This document shows positions 43,402-51,999 of a stretch of 64,000 bases of DNA, piece by piece. Position numbers and translations under genes: made by a program. Below the pieces are notes generated by a model. The model was not told the DNA's origin. It did not search any database and saw nothing but the letters and a program-made list of their open reading frames with translations. This DNA comes from an uncultured Chthonomonadales bacterium (GTDB taxonomy: Bacteria; Armatimonadota; Chthonomonadetes; Chthonomonadales; CAJBBX01), in assembly GCA_938005745.1 (NCBI GenBank), contig CALLMM010000016.1, forward strand, positions 1-64,000, in the 5' to 3' direction. The stretch's first letter is position 1. Each line of letters begins with the position of its first letter.

Positions 43402-44235
43402 TCAGAGCGACGGGGCGCGCCGGGCGATCCGGTGGATCTCGACGACGGTCGTCAGCAGCGCGGGAAGCTGCGCCAGCGGGTACATGGTCGCCGGGTCGGA
43501 AAGCCCCTTCTCCGGCTCCGGATGAACCTCCATGAAGAGGGCGTCTATCCCGGCGGCGGCGGCGGCGCGCGCCAGATGCGGGATGAATTCGCGCCTGCCC
43601 CCCGACTGCCTCCCCGCCGCGCCCGGAAGCTGAACGCTGTGCGTGGCGTCAAAACAGACCGGATAGCCCAGCGCGCGCATCTGCGGCAGGGCGGTCATGT
43701 CCACGATGAGCGTGTGGTAGCCGAAAGAGACGCCCCGCTCGGTCAGGATCAGGTTGCGGTTGCCGGTCTGCACGATCTTCTGCGCGACGTTCGCCATGTC
43801 TGCGGGCGCGAGAAACTGTCCCTTCTTGACGTTGACACAGCGTCCGGTCTGCGCGGCGGCGATCAGCAGATCGGTCTGCCGGCACAGAAAGGCGGGTATC
43901 TGCAGCACATCGGCGACCTGCGCGACCGGCTGCGCCTGCCAGGATTCGTGGATGTCGGTCAGAACCGGGACGTCGAACTCACGGCGGATGTCCGCCAGAA
44001 CCTGCAGCCCCCTCTCCATCCCCTGACCGCGATAGGCGTCGGCGGCGGTGCGGTTGGCTTTATCGAAGGAGGCTTTGAAGATGTAGTGTATCCCGATCTC
44101 CGCGCAGATCGTCTTCACGGCGGCGGCGACTTCGCGGCACAGGTCGAGGCTCTCAATCACGCACGGTCCGGCGATGAGCGTCAGGGGATCCGACTCTCCG
44201 CCGATGGTGAAGCCTCCGACAGCAGCAGGGGACAT
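43402..44235 (-). CDS. kdsA: 3-deoxy-8-phosphooctulonate synthase
   Basis: A 277-residue aldolase-type enzyme that condenses phosphoenolpyruvate with arabinose 5-phosphate to Kdo 8-phosphate. Typical blocks are [43 protein letters not shown] and [12 protein letters not shown]. Cys25 in AGPC, where E. coli has Asn, marks the metal-dependent class of this enzyme (as in Aquifex). It is the first gene of the Kdo operon and divergent from the T-box/ilvB unit. Confidence 0.95.
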   Translation of the reverse strand: MSPAAVGGFTIGGESDPLTLIAGPCVIESLDLCREVAAAVKTICAEIGIHYIFKASFDKANRTAADAYRGQGMERGLQVLADIRREFDVPVLTDIHESWQAQPVAQVADVLQIPAFLCRQTDLLIAAAQTGRCVNVKKGQFLAPADMANVAQKIVQTGNRNLILTERGVSFGYHTLIVDMTALPQMRALGYPVCFDATHSVQLPGAAGRQSGGRREFIPHLARAAAAAGIDALFMEVHPEPEKGLSDPATMYPLAQLPALLTTVVEIHRIARRAPSL

Positions 44236-44419
44236 GACAGGCGCTCCCGGAAAGTGGCGTTGAGACGCGGCGCGCGTCCGCGCCCCTCTCCCATCATTGT
44301 ACCCGTTCGGGAGGCGGCTGCGGCTGTCTGTGAGTCGGCAGGAGAGCGCGCAGGGCGGGGGATTCGGGAAATCTTTTTCCTTGTTTGACTAAAAAAGCGT
44401 TCGATTTGCGCCGAAATAA

Positions 44420-44449
44420 TTGACGAGCAGGTATAAGTCGTGATATGAT
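44420..44449 (+). promoter_or_regulatory. sigma-70-type promoter of the T-box/ilvBN transcript
   Basis: TTGACG (44420-44425), an 18-base spacer and TATGAT (44444-44449). The predicted start near 44456 is about 25 bases before the first T-box helix, as expected. Confidence 0.75.
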
Positions 44450-44473
44450 TATGTCCACTGTCCAAATTTTCAC

Positions 44474-44766
44474 AAGGCGTGGATGAGGCAAGTACGCGCA
44501 GGCTTCGGTTTCAGAGAGTCGCCGGGTGGTGCGAGGCGATAAGGGTCTGCGCGGAAACTCCCCTCGGAGCTGAACGGTCGAACGGAGGACGCCTGCGGGC
44601 GTCGGGCTTCCTAGTAGCCTGTTACGGGCGCGCCCGTTATCGCGCAGAAAGTGGAGCGGCACTGCGGTTACACAGGGGTAACCGGCATCTTCGGATGCGC
44701 GGCTCTACAAGGGTGGTACCACGTGAGTTCAGCCTCTCGTCCCTTGGGGATGAGGGGCTTTTTTGG
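44474..44766 (+). promoter_or_regulatory. T-box riboswitch, Leu-type specifier, controlling ilvBN
   Basis: This leader senses uncharged tRNA and chooses between termination and read-through. Stem I pairs CGCGCAGGC (44495-44503) with GTCTGCGCG (44545-44553); its lower internal loop shows AGTA opposite GAA, the loop-E that frames the specifier, followed by CTC (44558-44560), a Leu codon, and closed by GAGG/CCTC. The distal arm has AGAGAG and TCGCC/GGCGA. The T-box itself, AAGGGTGGTACCACG, is at 44709-44723; its TGGT suits a tRNA with discriminator A. The terminator stem (44731-44756) is followed by T6. The specifier assignment rests on my hand folding. Confidence 0.93.
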
Positions 44767-44829
44767 TCGCAGGGCGCAAGGGCGCGCTCCCGGCGGATCT
44801 ATACAGAAGCGAAAGGGTATGAAACGACG

Positions 44830-46638
44830 ATGAAAATGTCCGGCGCGAACATCATGCTGGAGTGCCTGCGGCGCGAAGGCGTGCGGCACATCTTCGGCTA
44901 TCCCGGAGGGGCGGTGCTTCCGATCTACGACGCCCTCTACGGCTACACCGACATCGAGCACGTTCTTGTTCGCCATGAGCAGGGAGCCTCGCATATGGCG
45001 GACGGCTATGCGCGAGCGACCGGTCAGGTGGGCGTCTGCCTGGCGACCAGCGGACCCGGCGCGACCAACCTCGTCACCGGGATCGCCACCGCCTACATGG
45101 ACTCCATTCCGATCGTCGCCATCACCGGACAGGTGCGCACCAGCGTCATCGGCAAGGACGCCTTCCAGGAGGCGGACATCACCGGGATCACCATGCCGGT
45201 CACCAAACATAACTTCCTGGTCAAGCGTCCTGAAGACCTGCCCCGCGTCATCGCCGAGGCGTTCTATATCGCCCGCTCCGGTCGTCCCGGTCCGGTGCTG
45301 GTGGACATCCCGCTGGATGTGAGCCTGACGAAGATCGAGTGGGATCCGGAGACCTATACCACACAGGTCAACATCCCCTCCTACAAGCCCACCACGCGCG
45401 GGCATGAGATGCAGATTCGCAAAGCCGCGCAGTTGATCGCCGAGGCGAAGCGTCCCGTGCTCTATGTGGGCGGAGGCGCGATCTCCTCCGGCGCCGCAAA
45501 AGAGGTGACCGAACTGGCGGAGCGCACCAACATTCTGGTAACAACCACCCTGCTCGGCAAGGGCGCGATTGACGAGACGCACCGACTCTCGATGGGGATG
45601 CTGGGAATGCATGGAACCGCTTACGCCAACCATGCCGTCAACAACTGCGACCTGCTGATTGCCGTCGGGGCGCGGTTTGATGACCGCGTGACCGGCAAGG
45701 TGGACAAGTTCGCCACCGGCGCGAAGATCATTCACATAGATATTGACCCGGCGGAGATCGGGAAGGTAAAGGTGCCGGATGTGCCGATTGTGGGCGATGT
45801 GAAGACGGTGCTGACCGAACTGCTCAAGCATGTGCAGCCACGCCCCTGGACGGAGTGGAACGATCAGATCATGGAGTGGCGGGCGCGCTTCCCGCTCATC
45901 TACCCGCGCGACGGCAAGCTCTACGCGGAGTATGTGATCGAACAGATCGGCGAGGTGACCAACTGGGAAGCGATCATGACCACCGATGTCGGTCAGCATC
46001 AGATGTGGGCGGCGCAGTACTATAAGTGCCGACGCCCGCGCCAGTGGGTTACCTCCGGCGGTCTGGGAACAATGGGCTTCGGACTACCCGCCGCCATCGG
46101 CGTCCAGAAGGCGTTCCCCGACGCCACCGTCGTCTGTCTCTCCGGAGACGGCTCCTTCCAGATGTGCGTGCAGGAGTTGATGACCGCCACCGTCTACGGT
46201 CTTCCCGTGATTACGGCGATCATCAACAACCGCTCGCTGGGCATGGTGCGCCAGTGGCAGGAGATGTTCTACGAAGAGCGGTATAGCCATGTGGACCTGC
46301 AGGCGTCGCCGGACTACGTGAAGCTCGCCGAAGCCTACGGCGGCGTGGGAATGCGCGTGCAGAAGCCGGAGGATCTGCGCGCCGCGCTGGAAGAGGCGGT
46401 GAAGATTCGCAACCGACCGGTCGTGCTGGACTGCGTGATCCCGACGGAGGAGAACGTCTACCCGATGATCCCGTCCGGTCAGAGCATAGACGAGATGAAG
46501 ATCCGCGAAAACCTGGAGGAGCTGAAAGCCACCGTCCATGCCGACAGCGAGACCTGGTCGTTCTCCGATGAGGAGAAGGTGCTGGAGCAGTATGTCGAGG
46601 CGGTGCGCGCCGCGGAAGCGCGCAAAGAGAAGGAGTAG
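44830..46638 (+). CDS. ilvB: acetolactate synthase, large (catalytic) subunit
   Basis: A 602-residue thiamine-diphosphate enzyme that makes 2-acetolactate or 2-aceto-2-hydroxybutyrate, first common step of valine, leucine and isoleucine synthesis. Marks are IFGYPGGAVLPIYDAL, VRHEQGASHMADGYAR with the catalytic Glu, TSGPGATNLVTG, and the ThDP/Mg motif GDGSFQMCVQELMTA with NNRSLGMVRQWQEMFY. The frame is open upstream through the T-box, but that stretch is leader RNA; ATG 44830 starts the conserved protein. It is followed after three bases by ilvN and controlled by the T-box. Confidence 0.97.
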   Translation: MKMSGANIMLECLRREGVRHIFGYPGGAVLPIYDALYGYTDIEHVLVRHEQGASHMADGYARATGQVGVCLATSGPGATNLVTGIATAYMDSIPIVAITGQVRTSVIGKDAFQEADITGITMPVTKHNFLVKRPEDLPRVIAEAFYIARSGRPGPVLVDIPLDVSLTKIEWDPETYTTQVNIPSYKPTTRGHEMQIRKAAQLIAEAKRPVLYVGGGAISSGAAKEVTELAERTNILVTTTLLGKGAIDETHRLSMGMLGMHGTAYANHAVNNCDLLIAVGARFDDRVTGKVDKFATGAKIIHIDIDPAEIGKVKVPDVPIVGDVKTVLTELLKHVQPRPWTEWNDQIMEWRARFPLIYPRDGKLYAEYVIEQIGEVTNWEAIMTTDVGQHQMWAAQYYKCRRPRQWVTSGGLGTMGFGLPAAIGVQKAFPDATVVCLSGDGSFQMCVQELMTATVYGLPVITAIINNRSLGMVRQWQEMFYEERYSHVDLQASPDYVKLAEAYGGVGMRVQKPEDLRAALEEAVKIRNRPVVLDCVIPTEENVYPMIPSGQSIDEMKIRENLEELKATVHADSETWSFSDEEKVLEQYVEAVRAAEARKEKE

Positions 46639-46641
46639 GCA

Positions 46642-47169
46642 GTGGCAACGGCAATCAGCAACACGATCATGGCACAGATGCAGCAGCAGCATGTTATCAC
46701 GGTTCTGGTAGAGAACCATCCGGGCGTTCTGGCGCGTGTGGCGGGTCTGTTTGCGCGGCGCGGCTACAACATCGAATCGCTGACCGTCTCCGTCACCGAC
46801 GATCCGCAGGTCTCCCGCATGACGATCGTGGTGGGGGAGGATCACCGCGTGCTGGAGCAGGTCATCAAGCAGCTTCATAAGCTGATCGAGGTGATCCGCG
46901 TCGCCGACTACGCCGAGTTTCCGGCGATAGAGCGGGAGCTGGCGTTGATCAAAGTCAACGCCGATCCGAGGCACCGCCGCGAGATCATGGAGATCGCGGA
47001 GGTCTTTCGCGGACGTATCGTGGATATGAGCGACAAGACCTTCGTGGTCGAGGTGACCGGCGGAACGGAGAAAATAGACAAAATCTACGAACTCCTGAGC
47101 GCGTATGGTATACGGGAGATGGTGCGAACGGGCGTCATCGCGATGGCGCGCGGCACGAAGACCGCGTAG
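46642..47169 (+). CDS. ilvN: acetolactate synthase, small (regulatory) subunit
   Basis: A 175-residue partner of IlvB that gives valine feedback inhibition. The N-terminal ACT domain contains HVITVLVENHPGVLARVAGLFARRGYNIESLTV, split as HPGVLARVAGLFARRGYN in the core; the C-terminal domain has ELALIKVNADPRHRREIMEI and RGRIVDMSDKTFVVEVTG. GTG start with AAGGAG located inside the end of ilvB, so translation is coupled. The synonym ilvH is also used for this family. Confidence 0.96.
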   Translation: MATAISNTIMAQMQQQHVITVLVENHPGVLARVAGLFARRGYNIESLTVSVTDDPQVSRMTIVVGEDHRVLEQVIKQLHKLIEVIRVADYAEFPAIERELALIKVNADPRHRREIMEIAEVFRGRIVDMSDKTFVVEVTGGTEKIDKIYELLSAYGIREMVRTGVIAMARGTKTA

Positions 47170-47196
47170 AGCGTTCGGCGCAGCAGAGACGGGCAG

Positions 47197-47463
47197 ATGA
47201 CGGATGAGATCCGGGCGGATTCCTATCGCGATACGGAAGAGATGGGCTGCGGAGATCTGATGATCGCGCTCCGAAAGGCGATTCGACCTCTGGAACCCGG
47301 ACAGGTGCTGGAGATCCGGGCGACCGATGCGGGGGCGTCCGAAGACATTCCGGCATGGTGCCGTCTGACCCGGCATGAACTGCTTGCCGGACCGTGCGGA
47401 CCCGATAACGCGCACTATTTCATTCGGAAGCGGCGGACCGACGCTGCGCCGCAAACAGGATAG
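47197..47463 (+). CDS. TusA-like sulfur carrier domain protein
   Basis: An 88-residue protein with the TusA fold pattern: a cysteine at the start of helix one (MGCGDLMIALRKAI), then LEPGQVLEIRATDAGASEDIPAWCR. Cys18 stands where TusA has the CPxP motif, but the prolines are missing, as in a branch of the family. TusA proteins pass persulfide sulfur in tRNA thiolation or sulfur oxidation. The next gene encodes a DsrE-like partner, which supports a sulfur relay. A closely related domain is fused to OsmC at 50061. Confidence 0.75.
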   Translation: MTDEIRADSYRDTEEMGCGDLMIALRKAIRPLEPGQVLEIRATDAGASEDIPAWCRLTRHELLAGPCGPDNAHYFIRKRRTDAAPQTG

Positions 47464-47475
47464 AAGGAGAGACTC

Positions 47476-47835
47476 GTGGCAAAGCTGCTCATCAGTATCA
47501 CCAACGCCAAAAACGATACCGACCGCGCGACGGTCGGGTTCGTGGTCGCCAACGCCTCGGTGGCTTCCGATGTGGAGACGGTCGTCTTTCTGAGCACGGA
47601 GGGCGTCCGGCTGGCGCAGAAGGGCTACGCCGATGACATCCATGAAGAGGGCTTCAAGCCGCTCCGGGAGCTGATCGGCGACTTCGTGGAGGCGGGCGGA
47701 ACGATCTGGGTCTGTTCGCCCTGCTTCAAAAAGCGCGGACTGGATGAGAGTGCGCTGATCGAGGGCGCAACCATCGTGGGAGGCGCGAAGGCGGTGGAGT
47801 TTCTGGCGACCGGCGGAACAAGCATCACCTACTGA
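47476..47835 (+). CDS. DsrE/DsrF-family protein
   Basis: A 119-residue protein that begins KLLISITNAKNDTDRATVGF and contains VCSPCFKKRG (Cys80, Cys83) in the loop where DsrE-like proteins carry the reactive cysteine. It is 12 bases downstream of the TusA-like gene with a good GAAGGAG site. DsrE and TusA work together in sulfur transfer in known systems, so a persulfide relay is likely; the final acceptor is not known. Its last bases overlap the end of the convergent gene at 47829. Confidence 0.8.
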   Translation: MAKLLISITNAKNDTDRATVGFVVANASVASDVETVVFLSTEGVRLAQKGYADDIHEEGFKPLRELIGDFVEAGGTIWVCSPCFKKRGLDESALIEGATIVGGAKAVEFLATGGTSITY

Positions 47836-48335
47836 GCAAGGCGGTCCGCAAGAGGCTGCGGGCGCGTCTGCGCGGCGAAAGAGGCGGGATAGAGGGTAAT
47901 CGGCGCGTGATGCGGCGTCCCGATGCCGTAGACCTTCACCCATTCCGGCACGATCCGGATCCGCACATGCGGCAGACACCCGATGATCGGGTCGTTGGGG
48001 GCGATGCGCGCATAGCGCATCGCCTCCTCGAACAGCGAGGTCGGGGAGAGAAGCTGCGCGTTGGAGATGGGATAGAACCCCTGATGGCGCGCCAGCTCCC
48101 GGTAGACGGCGCGCGCGAAGAAGAGATGAAAGAAGTCGAGGGCGCGATCCCGCTCCGGCGTGAGGCGGTTTCCGAGCGCGCGGCGCACCTCGCGCGTCAG
48201 CCAGGCGGAGACGGCATGCGCCTGCGCCCGGTAGCGTCGGTCCGCGCTGCGATGCAGATACCAGGCGTTGAGCGAAATCCAGAGAGACAAGAGATACTCC
48301 CGCATTTTTTCTGTGTCGTTGTTCCACAATCCCAT
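47829..48335 (-). CDS. hypothetical protein, 168 residues
   Basis: Not recognised. It is rich in Arg, Leu and aromatic residues with no signal peptide or membrane segment, and has stretches such as LDFFHLFFARAVYRELARH and IIGCLPHVRIRIVPEWVKV. It converges on the DsrE gene with a 7-base overlap and diverges from the rhomboid gene. The ATG at 48335 lacks a clear ribosome binding site. Codon pattern and the clean start and stop favour a real gene, but no function can be offered. Confidence 0.55.
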   Translation of the reverse strand: MGLWNNDTEKMREYLLSLWISLNAWYLHRSADRRYRAQAHAVSAWLTREVRRALGNRLTPERDRALDFFHLFFARAVYRELARHQGFYPISNAQLLSPTSLFEEAMRYARIAPNDPIIGCLPHVRIRIVPEWVKVYGIGTPHHAPITLYPASFAAQTRPQPLADRLAQ

Positions 48336-48424
48336 TGAAGATTACCATCTCCGCAGAGAGAGTCGCTGCGGGAGTGGAACAGGGCGCAGATCGAGAAGAG
48401 CCTGAGGACCAGAGACTTCACGTT

Positions 48425-49120
48425 ATGATTCCTCTTTACGATAACGTTCACGCGCGCTCTTTCTCCTTCGTCAACTGGGCGCTGATCGCCGTCAATGTCG
48501 CCATCTTCCTGTTTGAGGTGGCGCTAGGCGCGGGCGCTGAAGAGCTTGTCGCGGTCTTTGGCGTCGTGCCGGCGCGTCTGCTTGACCATCCCGGACCGGA
48601 TCAGATCGCCACGCTCTTCACCTCGATGTTTCTTCATGGCGGATGGTCCCATCTGCTCAGTAATATGCTTGCGCTCTACATTTTTGGCGACAACGTCGAG
48701 GACCGCATGGGGGGCGGTCGCTATCTGGCGTTCTATCTGCTATGCGGACTGGCAGCCGCCCTGACGCATGTCTTCTTTAACCCGGACTCGCCCGTTCCGA
48801 CGATCGGCGCGAGCGGCGCTATCAGCGGCGTGCTGGGCGCCTACCTGATCCTCTACCCGACCGCGCGGGTCATCACGCTGATCCCGATCTTTTTCCTTCC
48901 CTGGCTGGTCGAGGTTCCGGCGCTAGTCTATCTGGGGGTCTGGTTTCTTTCGCAGCTGCTCAACGGCGCGCTGGCGATCATCATGGACGCGCAGGGGTTC
49001 GGCGGAGTGGCGTGGTGGGCGCATGCCGGCGGCTTCGTCGCCGGGATTGTGCTGGTGGGGCTGTTTATTCAACGGCGCTATCAGCGGCGCGTCTATGCGG
49101 ATGAGTACTGGCCCTGGTGA
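48425..49120 (+). CDS. rhomboid-family intramembrane serine protease
   Basis: A 231-residue polytopic membrane protein. From ATG 48425 it begins MIPLYDNVHARSFSFVNWALI, usual for the short bacterial rhomboid group. The catalytic dyad is Ser130 in GASGAISGVLGAYL and His200 in WWAHAGGFVAG; the HGGWSHLLSNMLALYIFG segment of helix two is also present. It should cleave transmembrane helices of other proteins. The stop codon overlaps a possible GTG of the next gene, another membrane-associated protease, so the two form an operon. Confidence 0.92.
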   Translation: MIPLYDNVHARSFSFVNWALIAVNVAIFLFEVALGAGAEELVAVFGVVPARLLDHPGPDQIATLFTSMFLHGGWSHLLSNMLALYIFGDNVEDRMGGGRYLAFYLLCGLAAALTHVFFNPDSPVPTIGASGAISGVLGAYLILYPTARVITLIPIFFLPWLVEVPALVYLGVWFLSQLLNGALAIIMDAQGFGGVAWWAHAGGFVAGIVLVGLFIQRRYQRRVYADEYWPW

Positions 49121-49134
49121 GAGCGGAGCGGCAC

Positions 49135-49974
49135 ATGGACCTGATAGGACTGTTCTGGGTTTTTCTGATCATCTCGTCTTTGCAGCCGGTCATTCGCCAG
49201 AGAATGCTGGAGAGCGGGCGGCTGCGCCTGCTGGAGCGGCTCGAGCAGCAGCGACAGAGCCGGGTGATCGTGCTGATCCACCGTCAGGAGACGCTGAGCC
49301 TGCTCGGCTTCCCGCTCATGCGCTACATTGATATCAACGATTCGGAAGCCGTGCTGCGTGCGATCAAGATGACCGACAGGGATGTGCCGATTGACCTGGT
49401 GCTGCATACGCCGGGCGGGCTGGTGCTTGCGGCGGAACAGATCGCCTGCGCGCTGCGCAGGCATCCGGCGAAGGTTACGGTGTTTGTGCCTCACTACGCG
49501 ATGTCGGGCGGGACGCTGATTGCGCTGGCGGCGGATGAGATCGTGATGGATGAGAACGCGGTGCTCGGTCCGGTAGACCCGCAGCTGGGGCAGCAGCCGG
49601 CGGCTTCCATCCTGAAGGTGCTGGAGCGCAAGCCGATCAGCGAGATCGAGGACGAGACGCTGATTATGGCGGACATCGCCGAGAAGGCGATCCGTCAGGT
49701 GAAGACGACGGTCATCGAACTGCTGTCGGATCGGTTGGGCGCGGAGGAAGCCGAGCGGATCGCCAGCGTCTTGGCGACCGGCGTCTGGACGCACGACTAT
49801 CCGATCAGCGTGCGCGAAGCGCGCAGCTTCGGGCTGCCGATCAGCACCGAGATGCCGCAGATGGTATATCAGTTGATGGGTCTCTACCCGCAGACCGCGC
49901 AGCGGCGTCCGTCGGTGGAGTACATTCCGATTCCCCGCTCGCGCGAGACGGAGCGTCGCCAGACCCACCGATGA
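49135..49974 (+). CDS. SDH-type Clp-fold serine protease, membrane-anchored
   Basis: A 279-residue protein of the serine dehydrogenase proteinase (SDH) family, related in fold to ClpP and SppA. An N-terminal membrane helix (LIGLFWVFLIISSLQPVI) is followed by DLVLHTPGGLVLAAEQIA and the nucleophile motif HYAMSGGTLIALAADEI (Ser124), then NAVLGPVDPQLGQ. I chose ATG 49135 because GGAG lies seven bases before it; a GTG at 49117 overlaps the rhomboid stop. With the rhomboid it makes a two-gene membrane proteolysis unit. Substrates are unknown. Confidence 0.85.
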   Translation: MDLIGLFWVFLIISSLQPVIRQRMLESGRLRLLERLEQQRQSRVIVLIHRQETLSLLGFPLMRYIDINDSEAVLRAIKMTDRDVPIDLVLHTPGGLVLAAEQIACALRRHPAKVTVFVPHYAMSGGTLIALAADEIVMDENAVLGPVDPQLGQQPAASILKVLERKPISEIEDETLIMADIAEKAIRQVKTTVIELLSDRLGAEEAERIASVLATGVWTHDYPISVREARSFGLPISTEMPQMVYQLMGLYPQTAQRRPSVEYIPIPRSRETERRQTHR

Positions 49975-50060
49975 GGAGATGACCCGCCTCTCCCGAGAAA
50001 GCGGATGCACGTTCACAGGGGCAGGCGCGCGCAGATGCGCCGGTCCCCGGGAGCCGAACC

Positions 50061-50804
50061 ATGCCTGAAGAGATCATCCTTGCTCCGGAGACGATACAGT
50101 CGGACGCCGTCTGCGAAGGGGGCAATCTGGACTGCGGCTCCGGTCTTCTGCTGCTGATCAAGAGAGCGATGAACCCGGTTCCGGCAGGCGGGGTGCTGGA
50201 GATACGCAGCACCGAGATCAGCGTGCGGGAGGACCTGCCCGCCTGGTGCCGCATGACCGGCAACCCCTACCTCGGCTGGAGACCCGCGCCCGATACCAAC
50301 CGCTTTTTTGTGCGGCGCGGCGGGGGCGCGGAGCCGGTGGAGGACGACCTGGAGAAAGCCCGCCAGTACCGCTGGCAGTGCCGAGTGCGCTGGACGGGCG
50401 GCATGAAGGCGAAGGTCTTCGCTCGCAACCACTCCTGGGAGGTCGGGCAGCCCGCCAGTTTCGATGTGAAGGATGAGGCGCCCGGTGCGGTCGAATATCT
50501 GCTGGGGGCGCTGGGAGCCTGCCTGGCGATGGGCTTTCAGATCAACGCCTCGCGGCGGGGCGCGCCCGTGGAGGAGATCGAGGTCTCGCTCTCCGGGCAG
50601 ATAGATAACATTCTGGTCTTTCTGGGACTGGAACAGACCGGGCACAGCGGCTTTCGCGAGATCACCGGGACGCTCTATGTGCGCTCTGACACCGACGAGG
50701 AGACGCTGCAGGCGATCTGGGAGCAGACGCTGGCCGCCTCTCCGCTGGCGAACTCCCTGACGCATACGGCTTCCCTGAATATCGCGATGCGGGCGGTTCC
50801 CTGA
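50061..50804 (+). CDS. TusA-like/OsmC-like fusion protein
   Basis: A 247-residue fusion. Residues 1-85 repeat the TusA-like domain of the gene at 47197 (LDCGSGLLLLIKRAMNPV, Cys25; GGVLEIRSTEISVREDLPAWCR). Residues 100-247 are an OsmC/Ohr-type domain with one active-site cysteine, Cys154 (LLGALGACLAMGFQ). The second cysteine expected near the C-terminus is replaced by Ser in ASPLANSL, so a normal two-cysteine peroxidase cycle is not possible. This suggests a sulfur-transfer or persulfide-reducing role rather than organic hydroperoxide detoxification. It is followed 12 bases later by a methionine synthase-like gene. Confidence 0.8.
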   Translation: MPEEIILAPETIQSDAVCEGGNLDCGSGLLLLIKRAMNPVPAGGVLEIRSTEISVREDLPAWCRMTGNPYLGWRPAPDTNRFFVRRGGGAEPVEDDLEKARQYRWQCRVRWTGGMKAKVFARNHSWEVGQPASFDVKDEAPGAVEYLLGALGACLAMGFQINASRRGAPVEEIEVSLSGQIDNILVFLGLEQTGHSGFREITGTLYVRSDTDEETLQAIWEQTLAASPLANSLTHTASLNIAMRAVP

Positions 50805-50816
50805 AGGAGTATAGAT

Positions 50817-51992
50817 ATGGGTTCTCTTCCGTTGTTTCCCGTGACGGTGGTCGGCAGTCTGCCGCGCTCCAAGCCGATGCAGGACGCGCTGCGTAAGCGG
50901 CAGTCGGGGCGGATGACGGAGGCGGAGTTTCAGGCGGTCGCCGATGTGGCGGTGCGCGAGTGCCTGAACATGCAGATCGCCGCCGGGGTGGACATCGTCA
51001 GCGACGGCGAACAGCGGCGCGATAACTTCTACTCATTCGTCGCGGAGAAGGTGGAGGGCGTCCGCCTGATGAGCCTGGCGGACATGCTCGAGTATGTGGA
51101 GGACAAAGCCGCCTTTGAGAGGCTGCTCAATGCGCTGGACGTGCCCGCCTTCGCCATCAAAAACCCGGTGGTCGTCGGGAAGCTGCGGCGAGCCAGACCG
51201 CTGGCGCTGGATGACTTCCGGTTTCTGAAGAACCTGACCGACCGGGCGATCAAGGTTGCGCTGCCGGGTCCCTATCTGCTGACCCGCTCCATGTGGGTCA
51301 AGAGCCTGTCGGCAGACCTCTATCCGACCAAAGAGGCGCTGGGCGAAGATGTAACCCGCATCCTGCGCGAGGAGTTGATCGCCCTGCGGGACGCGGGCTG
51401 CGACATCGTGCAGTTTGACGAGCCGGTGCTGACTGAGGTCGCCTTTGCCGGACCGCACGCGACCCACACCTTTATGTGCGCCGCGCTCTCCGAAAAGAGC
51501 AGCCCAGAGGCGGAACTGAGCTTTGCGGTGGACCTGCTGAACCGGGTGGTCGAGGGCGTCGAGGGCGTCAAGACCGCGCTGCATGTCTGTCGGGGCAACT
51601 GGAGCCGCAACGAGAGCGTGCTGCTGCAGGGAGCCTACGACCCGCTGATCCCCTACTTCTGTCGGATGAAGGTGCGGCAGTTTGTGCTGGAGTATGCGAC
51701 GGAGCGGGCGGGGAGCGTGGAGGCGCTGGCGGCGCTGCCGGAGGATCGGGAGATCGGACTGGGCGTCTGCAACCCGCGCACGTCAGAGATCGAAACGGCG
51801 GAGTTTATCGCCGCAAAGGCGCGGTCGCTGCTGAAGTTTCGTCCGGCGGAGACCCTCTACCTGAACCCCGACTGCGGCTTCGGCACGTTTGCCGACCGAC
51901 CGGTCAATACGCTGGAGACGGCGGCGATGAAGCTGCGCGCCCTGCATGACGCCGCGCAGGTCCTGCGGGCGGAGCATGGGCGCGGGGCGTGA
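50817..51992 (+). CDS. short MetE-like methyltransferase (C-terminal catalytic half only)
   Basis: A 391-residue protein equal to the C-terminal half of cobalamin-independent methionine synthase. VVGSLPRSKPM, DGEQRRDNFY, DIVQFDEPVLTE, HVCRGNW (zinc ligands His and Cys), FVLEYATERAG (Glu) and LNPDCGFGTF (third ligand, Cys) keep the homocysteine/zinc site. The N-terminal half that binds polyglutamyl folate is absent; such core-MetE proteins are known to accept methyl groups from other donors, for example corrinoids. Epoxyalkane-CoM transferase is a related alternative. AAGGAG stands before the ATG. Neighbouring metY favours a methionine role. Confidence 0.82.
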   Translation: MGSLPLFPVTVVGSLPRSKPMQDALRKRQSGRMTEAEFQAVADVAVRECLNMQIAAGVDIVSDGEQRRDNFYSFVAEKVEGVRLMSLADMLEYVEDKAAFERLLNALDVPAFAIKNPVVVGKLRRARPLALDDFRFLKNLTDRAIKVALPGPYLLTRSMWVKSLSADLYPTKEALGEDVTRILREELIALRDAGCDIVQFDEPVLTEVAFAGPHATHTFMCAALSEKSSPEAELSFAVDLLNRVVEGVEGVKTALHVCRGNWSRNESVLLQGAYDPLIPYFCRMKVRQFVLEYATERAGSVEALAALPEDREIGLGVCNPRTSEIETAEFIAAKARSLLKFRPAETLYLNPDCGFGTFADRPVNTLETAAMKLRALHDAAQVLRAEHGRGA

Positions 51993-51999
51993 GACGGCG

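Noticed and set aside
44479..44829. 117-codon N-terminal extension of ilvB
   Set aside because: This stretch is the T-box leader RNA; conserved protein begins at ATG 44830.
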